Source: Crossaster papposus (lineage: Eukaryota; Echinodermata; Asteroidea; Velatida; Solasteridae). Taken from it: a stretch of 64,000 nt of DNA. The stretch covers positions 744,001 through 808,000 of the forward strand of contig JBAIAA010000028.1 in NCBI GenBank assembly GCA_037893245.1, given 5' to 3'. Within the stretch, counting starts at the first letter, position 1, and each line of letters begins with the position of its first letter. Of the stretch, positions 1-12,400 are shown piece after piece. A program made the translations under genes and the position numbers. Below the pieces are notes generated by a model. That model did not search any database, was not told the DNA's origin, and worked only from the letters and a program-made list of their open reading frames with translations.

Positions 1-1755
1 AATTTAGGGAACCCAGTAGGGATTGAAGCGCCCGTAGCGAAATCTTAGGTTTTCGTAGAGTGTGTGTGATTTGTTCACATAACGCCTGCACCTTTTCATC
101 CGGCACCCTAACCTGCCGTTGCACTGAGTCAATTTCCAACCCCAGAAAAACAATGGACTGACTTGGGTTAGTAGTTTTTTCCACTGCAAGTGGCAACCCC
201 AACGTGGAACACTCCTCCTTAAATGTATTCAGCAGGTGATAACATTTCTGCTCTGTCGACCCCACAAATAGAAAATCATCCAAGTAGTGGGTTATAAAGC
301 GTGACTGTGACACGCAACGAACATGAAAATCTAAGAACGTGCTAAATGTCTCGAAATGAGAACAAGAAATCGAACACCCCATTGGCAGACATCGATCATA
401 AAAATACTGTCCATTAAACTTAAAACCTAGCAGTTCATAATCCGACGGGGCCACGGGAAGTAATCGGAATGCAGATTTTATGTCCGACTTTGCCATCCAA
501 GCCCCCTGCCCTGCCCCCATAACCAAATCGACCGCCGTGTCAAACGACGAATAGCGAACTGCACATTTTTCTCTGTCGATGAAATCGTTGATTGAATCTC
601 CCGCAGGAAAGGATAGATGTTGAATTAATCTGAACGAATTAGGCTCATGTTTGGGCACTAGACCAATCGGTGAACATTGGAAATTTGGGAGTGGGGGAGA
701 ATCAAAGGGGCCGGCGACCCTGCCTAAAGTGATTTCCTTACGTATTTTCTCAGTAGCCACTAATGGGCGTTGCAAAGCCGAAGACAGACAATCTGCATCC
801 CTACCCACCCTAGGCCCCTCGTAACTAAGTTTAAACCCATGAGTAAACCCATCTAACAAAAGGGTAGCCGCCGCCCTGTTGGGGTATTCCGACAGCCAAT
901 TCTGCAGAATGTCCACTTTAATTGGTGTTGGGGGCACGAAAATTGTTGGGAGCTTTGTTACCACTAGTGTTAGACTTGGTGGACGGTTCGTTGGGGTGAT
1001 ACTGGCCAGTATTACCCCGTTTTAGACTTGTGCCAGCGGCACCACTACGCGGGGTCCAGGTATTGGCCCGTGGCCGGGCAACGCTCGAATTAACCCTACA
1101 ATTTGTAGCCCCGTGCCCAGGTGCGGCACAGCGCCGACATTTGTGTGCAAATTTGCAGCTCTGCCAGCGACAACCCTTATCATTGTTAAATGCATAACAC
1201 ACTTGGGCGGCAGCCCCTAGTGTAGTTACAATTTCTACCAATACAACTACTACATGGCTTATTTGCTACGTCTTGTGGCTCACCCTCAGCCGGACTGCTG
1301 ACGGACGTCACGTCGGGTGGAGCTGTTACCGTTGCAGGCGCCTGCCGGCTCACCGCCGCTGACTTCGCGGAGCTGGCCTGGTCAATGGGCACTATCGTGA
1401 CGGCTGCTGGTGTCCTCATCCTGCTTGTGGTCCTTCCACGCGGAACGGCAGTTGGGGTGGTTGGCTTTGCTGGCCGCCCGCGTGGTCGTCCTCGCGCCGC
1501 CGGCTGTCTTGGTGGAGGCGGGATGTCCACAGCACCGTCCTGCAGTCGTGCCGGGGGCTGGGCGCGGCGCTTAGAGCGAGGCATTCTTAATTGGAATGTC
1601 CGACGGATGTCTGGTCCTCCTTTGCAGTTTCTCCGGCTTGAATCTCGGTAGTCCCGTACCGATAACAATGTCCCGGAATAGCTCCGCTCCACGACGCAGA
1701 CCTCAATATGTAATCCTTTCCACGCGAAATAAAATGTTCTATTTCCGCGAAACAA
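1..1755 (-). mobile_element. DIRS-like (tyrosine-recombinase) retrotransposon fossil, cut by window edge
   Basis: Read on the minus strand. Positions about 1-960 give a reverse transcriptase / RNase H region with the catalytic motif YLDD (about 255-300), a preceding LPMGCSISCSHFE-type stretch and a following FLGLEID motif, the style of DIRS/Ngaro elements. Positions about 918-1655 give a gag-like region: an Arg/Pro/Ala-rich N-terminus starting near 1585 and a Cys/His-rich motif GCRWQSCKFAHKCRRC near 1100-1190. Gag and pol lie in different frames, as is usual. By eye the part inside the window looks largely open, so it may be fairly young. No recombinase or terminal repeats are visible because the element runs off the left edge. 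Family placement rests on motif style only. Confidence 0.7.
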
Positions 1756-1926
1756 AAATTATCCGAGATAATATAGAAACAAAAATACTCCAAGATAATA
1801 TTGAAACAAAAGTACTCCAAGATAATATCGAAACAAAAGTACAAAAGTACTCCAAGATAATATCGAAACAAAAATTCTCCAAGATAATATTAAAACAAAA
1901 GTACAAAAGTACTCCAAGATAATATT
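1752..1926. repeat. 27-bp minisatellite
   Basis: About six copies of a unit close to GATAATATCGAAACAAAAG plus TACTCCAA, with some copies carrying an extra ACAAAAGT insertion. It lies directly upstream of the gag start of the minus-strand DIRS-like element and may be its leader or the host flank. Confidence 0.8.
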
Positions 1927-1929
1927 TTT

Positions 1930-2605
1930 ATCCCGATGTGTTTATTTGCTGAAGGATATTTAATTTCCTTCTTCAATGCAAGCTGCAGCAAAAGTGATTA
2001 AGTTTACATTCTGAGATTTTCGCTTGCGCTCCTGCTACCAATGCTGGCTACTGATTGACCATTCTGCGTACAGGCAAGTACGCCTACCATATTCTGGCCA
2101 ATCGTTGCCAAGCGCGTGAAAACCTCAGCATTGTCACCCTAGCATGTCACGTTAAGTCCTGCCCCCCCCCCATGACCTGAATACCAGTACTTGGGTATTT
2201 CCAGAGCGATTGCTGCCCGTGTGCCGAGTATAATATATTTTATCGCCAATTTGCGATAAAATGGAATATCAAAATTTCAAAAACGTGGGACAGTTACGAA
2301 GACCTAATTTGCATATTTAATTACGCGTTAATTAGACCACTGATGAACTTTAATCCAAACATTAACTACGCAAACACTACTCAAAATCCCGTAATTTAAG
2401 AGGTTTTCAATCATCTGATTGCACCCCAAAAATAGAAATATGTAGAGGAGGATTTAGGCTTTCCAAATTATGCAAAATCTCAAAATTGACCACCCCTTCA
2501 TATTTTGACTTTGGATGGCCATATCTCCAAATCACATTGTGCGACTTTACTCTCATTTTGTGGTGACAGGTCACATTTGTGCTGTCAAACCATGGGAGGG
2601 TTAAA
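1930..2605. other. intergenic, no feature seen
   Basis: AT-rich unique-looking sequence between the DIRS-like element and the duplicated block. No splice-bounded exon, RNA gene or repeat was recognised, and the open frames here are short and unconvincing. Confidence 0.5.
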
Positions 2606-2665
2606 AGCATTTCCCCACCCATGTACATGTAGCTGAAACTCGTATTCATTTAAATCTTGTTTCAG

Positions 2666-2746
2666 ATGCAGAAGCAATCGGATGTGACAAGTAGGCAAAC
2701 GCCCGCTGACGGGAGTAACACTATATCTAGTCTTGCTAAAAATAAG
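2666..2746 (+). CDS. copy 1 exon: MQKQSD... hydrophilic linker
   Basis: An 81-nt exon, phase 0 at both ends, bordered by TTTCAG and GTAAAC. It encodes 27 residues starting [15 protein letters not shown]. The same exon is at 40048-40128 with a few substitutions. It is the first exon of copy 1 visible here. Confidence 0.7.
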
Positions 2747-5700
2747 GTAAACAAAGAAAAGAAATTTATCATAACTTTGGATTGATACATTTTTCCAGTC
2801 GTGTGTATGACGCATGACAAGTACATGTACATCAATTCTTTTAGTACATGACATTATGTGGACACTCCATAGGGTTCGTGTGCTAAGGGAAATCTCTCTA
2901 AACTCAAACTCTGAACATTCTTTTGACCTAACATCATCCTAGTATCATCCTAATCTGTCGTCTCCTCCATTTGTTGTCATTATACCCTAACCCAATTCTC
3001 CCTCTAGAGTCTAGACACCTTTACTGGAGACCCAACATGTGATTAGGTGTGATTTGGGTGGGGAACAAAAACAGAAGGAGTAAAACCACAAGGAAGGGTG
3101 GTCCAGGGTGAAGATCAGAGGGAAGAACTAACAAAGAAGTATGAATATAGGAGTAATGTGGAGGTGGTGGGGGGGGGGGGTTAGGAAAATGGACGAAAAA
3201 ACAAGAGGAGTGAGAACAAACTAAAACAAACTCCTGGCAAGGAATAAATCTGAAACAGATGACAAATAGGAGAAAAAAAAATAGAAGTTAAACATTTCCT
3301 AGTTGGATGTTGAGCCCATGTGGTTGAATAGTCCGAAGACGATTTATCCAAACTTTCTCCCGGCTGAGGCGAACTGAGTCTTTCTGATGGCCAAGTGATT
3401 CAATGCTCTGTAGAATCATTTCAGAAATGCAATGGTTAGGCTGGTTGAAGTGATGACCGATGGGGGTATCCAGTTTTTGGTGTTGAAAGTCGACCGATGA
3501 CCGTAGAAATGATTTTTTAGGGCATTTTTGGACTTTCCGACATACTGAACTCTACAAAACCTGCAAGGGATAAGATATATGACATTAAATATTTACTGCA
3601 AGTGATGTTACCAATAATTCTATGAGTGGTACCAGATGTGTAGCCAGAAAAGGAGTCAGACTCCTGGATGTGGATCTGGCAAACCACACATCTGGAACTG
3701 CCTTTGAAAGTTCCGTGCTGGATGGGAAGAGATGCATCCAAGCTAGTCACTTCGGCTCGAACAATAAGGTCTTGTAGCCAATAAAGGGCTGTCGGGATGG
3801 CATGGACATCCTGTTTCAGATGTATTCCTTGCCAGGAGTTTGTTTTTAATTTGTTCTCACTCCTCTTGTTTCCCTAGTCTATTTTTGTACCCCCCCCCCC
3901 CCCCCCTCCTCCACATTACTCCTATTTATACTTCTTTGTTAGTTCTTCCCTCTGATCTTCACCCTAGACCCCCATTCCTTGAGGTTTGACCCCTTCTGTT
4001 TTTGTTCCCCACCCAAATTTACACCTAATCACATGTTGGGTCTCCAGTAAAGGTGTCTAGACTCTAGAGGGAGAATTGGGTTTGGGTATAATGACAACAA
4101 ATGGAGGAGACGACAGATTAGGATGATATTAGGATATCCGCAAACTTTTTTATCGAAATTCAAAACAGATGACGTATAAACACACCATGAGCAAGGCCGG
4201 AAATGTCTGTCAGCAGCGAGCATGCAAGGCCAGAAATGCATGGGTGTGCTTCCCGATACCATCGGCCTGAACCCGCCTCGGATCGAGTTTCGTTAAAAAT
4301 AATCCCGCGCCTCGGCTCGGAAATGATAAAATAATCCCGGCTCGAGCTGGTTAAGATCGAAATATTAGGCCATCTTAACTTATTTGATTTAAATACAAAG
4401 AGTTAGATGTTTTAACACATTTAAGCATCCCTAGTTTTAGATCAAGATCTGTCTAAATATTTTTCTTTTTAGTGAGTTTTTTTTTCTAAGAAAAAAACAG
4501 AAAAAAAGTAAGAATTGATTTAAAAACAAAACTGAAAAAAAAACACGCCGTAATCCATGGTTTACTTAAACCAAGCCTTCATGTTGGAAACCAATTGTAC
4601 ATTAAATATATTACAATGCTGTAACTATAGCAGTTCAAAGCAAACATCAACGAAATAAATGACCAAATTATTACAAAATACTTTACTGAAACGTTAGGAA
4701 ATAATAATGTAAAGCATCCTGTCAAATAACGGCTCCTGGTGTGCTGATATTTTCAAGTAAAGTTGTATTTCTGTATCAATTTGCAACGCTGGACAGCCGA
4801 CCGGCTAGAGAAAAAAACTGCCCAAATACTGCTCCTAATTTTCATATTTATTTATATATTTACTTATTTCGTTTTATGTAACCAGGGTAGTGCCATCAGT
4901 TATCAAAGAACTGTTCTTCATGCACTCGACATGAAAACTTGTTATTCCACATTTTCTTTGTAATTTATTACCAAATAAGTCGGTGTAACAATATTTGCTA
5001 TAACATACTAAACCCTCAAATCCATCTATCTCTGAAAATTACAAAATAAAATGATAATTTACATTCCCTTAAAAACATTTATTTTCAATAAAATCTTCTA
5101 GGCATTTAGGTCACGAGTCATCTCTTGCCTGAAGCAGAGCCGATACACAGCTGCAGTAACAGCCTGCATGAAAAGAAGTCCAAATGCAAGACGTCAAATA
5201 ATTGGCCTTATGGGACGTTTGGCGCAGAGTGAGATGTTAAGATTCTATAAGAAGAGAGACCCGACAACTGTTATAGCTGCGAGGGTTAATCGTGAGTCTA
5301 TGAGGAATTTCAGCTGGAAGAAGGCGATGGATGAATTTAAAACAAATCTTCCAATTCTCCATATGGTTGTGTCCTCCAGTATCATCAACAACAGAGGCAT
5401 GAATAAAGTACAGGTGTGAGTATTCATTTGTCATTTGTATGGAAACGACTCATTGTAAAAGGTACACACAAATAACAGGTATACACTCAAATTATTCTAT
5501 ATTAGAGAGGTCTGGGAGCCATTGAATTGAAGAAATATTGCACTGCACCTCTAGCCCAGATTTTGGGCTACTAAATCGGAGTATCTTTGGCTGCAATTGG
5601 GTCCTAAAAGTGGTACTATTTAGCCATGTTGTGGAGGGATCCTTTTCTTTTAAATGGCTACTTTTCCAGTTTGGAGAACATCATTTGTTTTAGGGGTGTT

Positions 5701-6398
5701 CTTGTTTGAGTGAGAATATCTCAAAAAGTCAAAAGTCAACTCACCAAAAAATGAACATCTATATAACTGGTGTCTATAGGATTTTGTTAATACACGGGTA
5801 CACCCATAAGCCATGCAGACAAGGTGGTACATGTACATGTATTACTATACCTCATGATACATGTGTAAAATCTTGGGGCCTAAACTAAGGAATAAGATCG
5901 AGTATGACACGCACTGTTTGCTGGCTGTTGTGACTTTTCACTAAACTGACCTTTGGCCTTTATTCCAGATTCTTCCAAGGTAAGTATAGAGAGCCTTAAG
6001 TGACAAATTCAATGTAATGAATACTACAACATGTTCATGATCAAGATCCAAATTCTTACTGGTCTATTCGCCCTCCCATGCCAGCCACTATTTTTTATGT
6101 TTGCCAAGTGCGCATATATATGCGTACAGCAAATGGGTTACCCGTGTGCTGGCCTATTATGCATGTGCTTTATGATGCAAACGTGGGACTAGCGCACAGT
6201 AGTACAGTATATACACACACGTGTACAGCGTCGTGCCCAAACTGCACATAAAAAGATGGCAGCATATACAATATTTAAAGAGCTACCGGTAGCTACTGTA
6301 CATAAGATTTCACCCCATTTACCAAAAGGTTCGACTCCTTAAAGTTTAATACTTAGGTTGTCCGAGTTATTCACATTCAAGTTGGCAGCCTTCAACAT

Positions 6399-6429
<31 letters not shown>

Positions 6430-9400
6430 TGAGTTTGGGTCTCATAGTTCTTCCAGCCAGTTGATTTCATCCCCATCCAATCCAGGGGCCAATCTCACGG
6501 CGCTGCAACTTTTGAAAGGTTAAGGGGGAGGGTGTTCGCCGGATTGCTGTTGTACTCAGACGACATAGTGGTCTTCGTAAGGGCGAACACCCTCCCCCTT
6601 AACCTTTAAAACGTTGCAGGCGCATTACATAGACCGAACAGCATGACTTTCCATTGGAACATTCCAGACCTGTTCACGAAAGCCGACTTGGCCTTTGCCT
6701 CTCCATCCAGCTCTACCTGCCAGTAGCCAATTCAAGAGTCGAAAACCATTTAGCCCCCGCTAAGGAGTCCAAACTGTCATTTATACGAGGTATGGGGTAG
6801 GCGTCCTTCAGTGTGCACTCGTTCAGAGCTCGGTAATCTACGCAAAACCGGGTGGATCTGTCTTTCTTCTTAAACCATAACCACCGGCGATGCCCAAGGA
6901 CTGCTTGATGGTTTAATTGTACCTTTCTCTAGTAACTGCCGCACTTTTTGGTCAGCCTTGGCCCTCTGCCAGATAGGGACTCTTCTTGGTTGCTGTCGCC
7001 TGTGACGTGCTGCGCACACATCAATCTTGTGCTTTACTAGGTCATTTTTTCCCAGATTCTTAACGCCCTTCGAAAATACGCCTTGAAAGTCCATCAACAG
7101 TTTATTCACATCTCATGTTTGTTACGATAATAGTATAGCGCCCTCTATCAGTTGAATGTTACACCATAGTTACATGTACCGTTGTTGTGAATCGCTATCT
7201 TGGATGCATGAATGAAGCACAGAATAAACGCAGTACTTTTAGTTATCTTAAATCATCCTCTGGACAGTGATTTATTAAGCAGCATTAAGCTAAACATAAC
7301 AATGTTGACCCTCCGGTAAGTTTTTAATGATCCTGGCATACAAATCCACTAGGTGCCGTGGTAGTTCATCGTCCTCCACACCATTTTGCCGTTCTAAATT
7401 GCTAAATTCGTCCCTTGATACAGCTTCCACGTAACGGTTGGCTCTTCGATCTCTTTTATTGACGACCACCTTGGCCTCGCTGTCTCTGCCTCTCGGAGTT
7501 TAGGAACGATTCTGTTTCAAGCGCCGCTCGTATTGCTTCATCTAAGGACTTTGGGTGGGCCATGAAGATTCCCGCACGCACCTCTGCATCTGGGATGGCA
7601 TCTATTAAATGCCACTTGTTGAGTCTTTCTTGCGAATCTCTTAGGAGCTTGGGGTAGGCCAATCCTGTCAGATGTCGAATGCTTTGTCCGAGTGCTTGGA
7701 GACTTTTATTGACTCCCCTTGTTCTGCCCCTCAGTTCTGCCAGGAATCTCTCAGCCTGCTCGCCGGGACCGAATTTTTCTCCAACCTTGTAGTAAGGTTG
7801 ATGTAGCTCAATTCTTCGCCCTGGACCCCGTCTCCAGGCACTTGCTGGACGTGCCCCTTCAGGCTTGCTGCCAAGAAGAGTGCTTTCTCTGCAGAGGTCC
7901 ATGCTTTAACTGTGGCACAAGATTTTAAATGGGCCTTGTAATCCAAGGAATGTCCCCGGACAATTTGCTCTACTTTGGCTCCCAACACCTGCATGTTGCT
8001 CACCGGAGTAGATATAGGTGCTCAATGGATTCAACATTGGTAATCCGTTATCTGGTTCCCCCAGCTCGCCAATTCACCCACATTGCGGTGTCCTCTGTTG
8101 AGCCTCCTCAAGATGTGCAGTGTTGCTCGCATTACCTGCCTCCTCAACTTAGAAAGGGTTATCTCTTCGATACCGGAATTCAACTCCCGAGTCGACCTCT
8201 TCCACCCGATGTCTCTCCAGTATCAGCCCTGTCTGCTCTAGCCGTTCCATTTTGTCACCTCCATCCTCCATGGACCACAGCACCAGGCTATCTCCTTTGC
8301 TTGGAGGACAGGACCAGTAGACTGATGGAAGCAGAGCCAGTGGGAATGGGTTGTCGGAATGGGGGTGGAGTCGGAATGGGGGTGGAGTCGGAATGGGGGT
8401 GGAGTCGGAATGGGGGTGGAGTCGGAATGGGGGTGGAGTCGGGATGGGGGTGGAGTCGGGATGGGGGTGGAGTCGGGATGGGGGTGGAGTCGGGATGGGG
8501 GTGGAGTCGGGATGGGGGTGGAGTCGGGATGGGGGTGGAGTCGGGATGGGGGTGGAGTCGGGATGGGGGTGGAGTCGGGATGGGGGTGGAGTCGGAATGG
8601 GGGTGGAGTCGGAATGGGGGTGGAGTCGGAATGGGGGTGGAGTCGGAATGGGGGTGGAGTCGGAATGGGGGTGGAGTCGGAATGGGGGTGGAGTCGGAAT
8701 GGGGGTGGAGTCGGAATGGGGGTGGAGTCGGAATGGGGGTGGAGTCGGAATGGGGGTGGAGTCGGAATGGGGGTGGAGTCGGAATGGGGGTGGAGTCGGA
8801 ATGGGGGTGGAGTCGGAATGGGGGTGGAGTCGGAATGGGGGTGGAGTCGGAATGTGAAAATATGGTGGAGTCGGAATACAGGAGGAGTCGGAATGGGAAT
8901 AGGGTGGAGTCGGAATGGGAATAGGGTGGAGTCGGAATGGGAATAGGGTGGAGTCGGAATGGGAATAGGGTGGAGTCGGAATGGGAATAGGGTGGAGTCG
9001 GAATGGGAATAGGGTGGAGTCGGAATGGGAATAGGGTGGAGTCGGAATGGGAATAGGGTGGAGTCGGAATGTGGGTGGACTAATATTTGGTGATCAGATG
9101 TTTCTCAAGAACAGTGGTCATTGCCTTTAATCATCATCATCATCCGTCATGTCATTCCATCATCCGTCATGTCATTCATCATAATCAAGACCCTTAGCAA
9201 TTGTTCTAGTCTTTGGAGAATCAAGCAATCAACTCCCTAAGCGCCCTACCCCCTGCATCGCCTTTTATGCATTTAGAGACCCCATAGACTAAGTTCTCTT
9301 TACCATACGACAGTGCATAAACGCACTTGACCAATCAGATACCAGGATTCCCCAATATGCAAAGTGTTGGTGACTTACAAGGCCTTTAACACATACCGGT

Positions 9401-12400
9401 ACATGTACAGTTGGTGACTTTCTAATTCTTATTTTGTCATAATACATTTGTTTTTTGTTTGACACTTTTTAAAACATTTTAACATCACAGACGGAAGAAC
9501 AGAATTGGCTACCTTGTTCCTGGATTGGGCCTTGTTCTAGCGATGGTGGCAAGAATGAGGTCAATTCGGTTTCGATTTATTCCAGCTTTGATGGGGATGT
9601 CCTTATATGATTCTGGCTGCAGTTTTCATGTAAGTGTGTTAAAAACTCTGAATGGTAATCTACTGTTTTTTAATTTGTTTCCATACATTTACTATACAAT
9701 CGGTAGGCTTGTCAACATTAAGTCGTATATTAAGCCATGTTAATAGCTTTCTCTATGCGCCCTGATTTTATTCATTCAGGTACGAGGCTCTTTTTTAAAA
9801 GTTTTTTGAAAGCAAATTACTTTTGGAGGAGCACAAAACTATAAAGTAACAAGCCGAAAAGACATTAGTTAACGGATATACTTGTTACATATATGTATCA
9901 CATTTTAGTACACTAGGGTGGACGGGCATAATACTCCTGGTTAATTTACCAGGACCTGATCTTATTTAAGCCCTTCTTTACCAGCTCCTGCTTGAAAAGG
10001 AAATGGGCGAACTATATTTCACAGTACCATGGAAGCTTGGCACTCCTGGCTCATGATAAGCATTGCAATTTAAATAATAATGGGTCCTGCGGTTTTATAG
10101 TCAACCAAACTTGCCACTGGTATACTGGAGTGAACTGCCAGGGATAAAAGAACGTAATTAACGTCCAACAAGAAATGACTTATTTTTTGTATGGCTTTAG
10201 AAATCAAGCCCCGCACACATACAGTAAACTACCAACACGCACGCCCATACCGTGTGCTTTCATGCATAAACCGTGTGCCGCTTTAGCTTGAAAGTGTCCC
10301 ACACTGGCACAGTAACAAAAGGGGCACCCCATAACAGCAAGAATATCAGGCAGTTTCTCTTTGTGATTTCTTTAGGAACGTAATTAAAGGCACGTAATTA
10401 AAGGCTGTGATCTGCTTTAAAAAAAGCTTTGACGCCTTTGAACAAAAGTTATTTGTTAGCATTTGAAACCTTTTTTTTTTATTTTTTTGCTAATTTCAGG
10501 CTATCACTGCATACTGCAAAACTGGACTTTGCACCTCGCCAGAAACTGCTGAGGAGGCATTAAAGCGATACGGAAGGTGGTTCAACCGAGGCATTATAAT
10601 TCCAAGTTCTCTTTATCTTGAGGTATTTTGGATTTGTACGCATGGTGAAGGTAGCAATAATATTTGCGGAAGTGCAATATGACATATCTCTTCTATGAGT
10701 TCATGAGGTGCTAAAAGGACTCAACAAGGAAACTTAATGTTTTGGAAAGTAGGAATCCCTCAGTCTCTATCTGGAATGTTGTTTTTCCCAGTTCTTTTCA
10801 GAACCACGCAAACTCACAAAACATATTTGTTACATGCTGCTATCTTTGTCTTATTGGGTAATCCCGTGTAAAATACTTTTTTTCTGTCAATGTCACAAAT
10901 GTCCTTTAAATGTTTTGGAATTGTTTGGCAATATGAGAGAACGACCTTGCATTTTTATCTCTCAATTTGGATGTGTGTATCTCCAGTTAAGAATGCCGGA
11001 CCAAATACATTTTAATAACACCACTGTATCACCCCGTTCAAATTGTTCTTTATTTGGATGAAATCTGGGTCCTGAACAAATTTATATGAGCGGTTTAAGG
11101 TGTTGAAGTTTAGTTGGATACTTATCACCAGTTTATGTAGGGTTAGCCTGTGATAGTCCTCACAGTTTTGTTTCTTTACTTAACACAAAAAGCGAGCTAT
11201 GTCTTTTAACCTCTTGTACGTCCTCTTGCACATCCGGCCTACTAGAACCACAAATGCCCTTCAATAGCCAGAGAGCCTTGAAGTAGTTCGTCATCTTGTT
11301 TGACACAATTGGCACATTGGCACATTTATCTATTACTTAATGCATCACAACGGTAATACTCTTTAGTGAGATGTGTCGTTCTGAAAAGAACAGGCGGGAA
11401 CCTAATGTTTTGGACAGTATGCTCTGCCCGTCATTATGAGACTGAGGGGGGGGGGGGGGATGTGATGATGGGGCGTCGGATGTTTTTAATGTCTTGGGGA
11501 ACCGTATTGTGCTTGATGATTTTGATGGCTTCTCTGCGGCAGGGGTACCAGCGTTCGATGCTGGTGATGAGTTCAGCCTGGTTTGCACGTTTCTTGTGCA
11601 GGCATTTTCAGCTCAAAAAGTCGGGGGAAAGTGGCTAGGAAATGCCTCAGATTGCTCCACAGAGCATCTAGAGTCCAACATTTTCCGGGGCCCTTATTAA
11701 AGCGGGCCCCGGACCACACGCCATAAGGTATTCGCAATCCGCGCTAGCAGTGTCTGCCCCAAACCCCCCCCCAAAAAAAAAAAAAAAAAAAATTTGTATT
11801 GCCCCCCCCCCCAATTGCCCCTAAACTTTTAGAGTCTCGTTCCGCCACTGCTGGAGGGTGATATGCCTTGGATGATGGTGGCGAACTGGTCGGAGTGTCT
11901 GATGTATAGTGTTTGATGTTGCCTACCAGGGGGTGAAGTATCTTGGAAAGATGCATGGCCCTGTCGTAGGTGGGGCCTCCTGGAAGCTACGATGGGGCGC
12001 AGTAGAACATCCTTTTGGTGGATCTTGGGATTTCCGAAGAAGCTTGGGCATTTTGAGCTCGATGGCCAGAGTTATCTGTACATTGCAGTTTTCAGAGGGG
12101 GTCACCACTCAACGCTCAAATTTACATGCAGAATACCGACATGTGTTTTCAACTAAAAATGTGCAGTTTTACCCCTGTCAATTGTAAAGGACAACTAATA
12201 GGAGCCACGGAGTCTAAAATAACAAAATCCAGTGTCTTTTACCCTTTTATTGGTTGAACATCCTCACTTAGGCATGGGCAATAATCCAGTGTGTCAGTAT
12301 TTCATGGTCCTAAATTGTAAACGTACTCGCCACACCTGCATCTGCGTGACATCCTGCAGTATCACATCCTGCGGCATTCTACTCCCGTAGTACGCACAAT

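Larger units (their letters stand above)
6505..8335 (-). mobile_element. Ty3/Gypsy retrotransposon fossil, fragmentary
   Basis: Minus-strand reading gives a gag-like region (about 7456-8330; landmarks [16 protein letters not shown] and [17 protein letters not shown]) and a pol start (about 6600-7110; landmarks LVKHKID and [11 protein letters not shown]). A short reverse-transcriptase piece with LYSDDIVVF lies in the opposite orientation at 6541-6580. Protease, RNase H and integrase are absent. The element is clearly broken, with several interruptions, an internal inversion and a younger solo LTR inserted into it. It is absent from the paralogous site in copy 2, so it should be younger than the duplication or lost there. 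Confidence 0.7.

Noticed and set aside
7929-8946. Long plus-strand open frames of 168-331 codons
   Set aside because: They consist of the 17-bp minisatellite, which lacks stops in any frame; no gene signal outside it.
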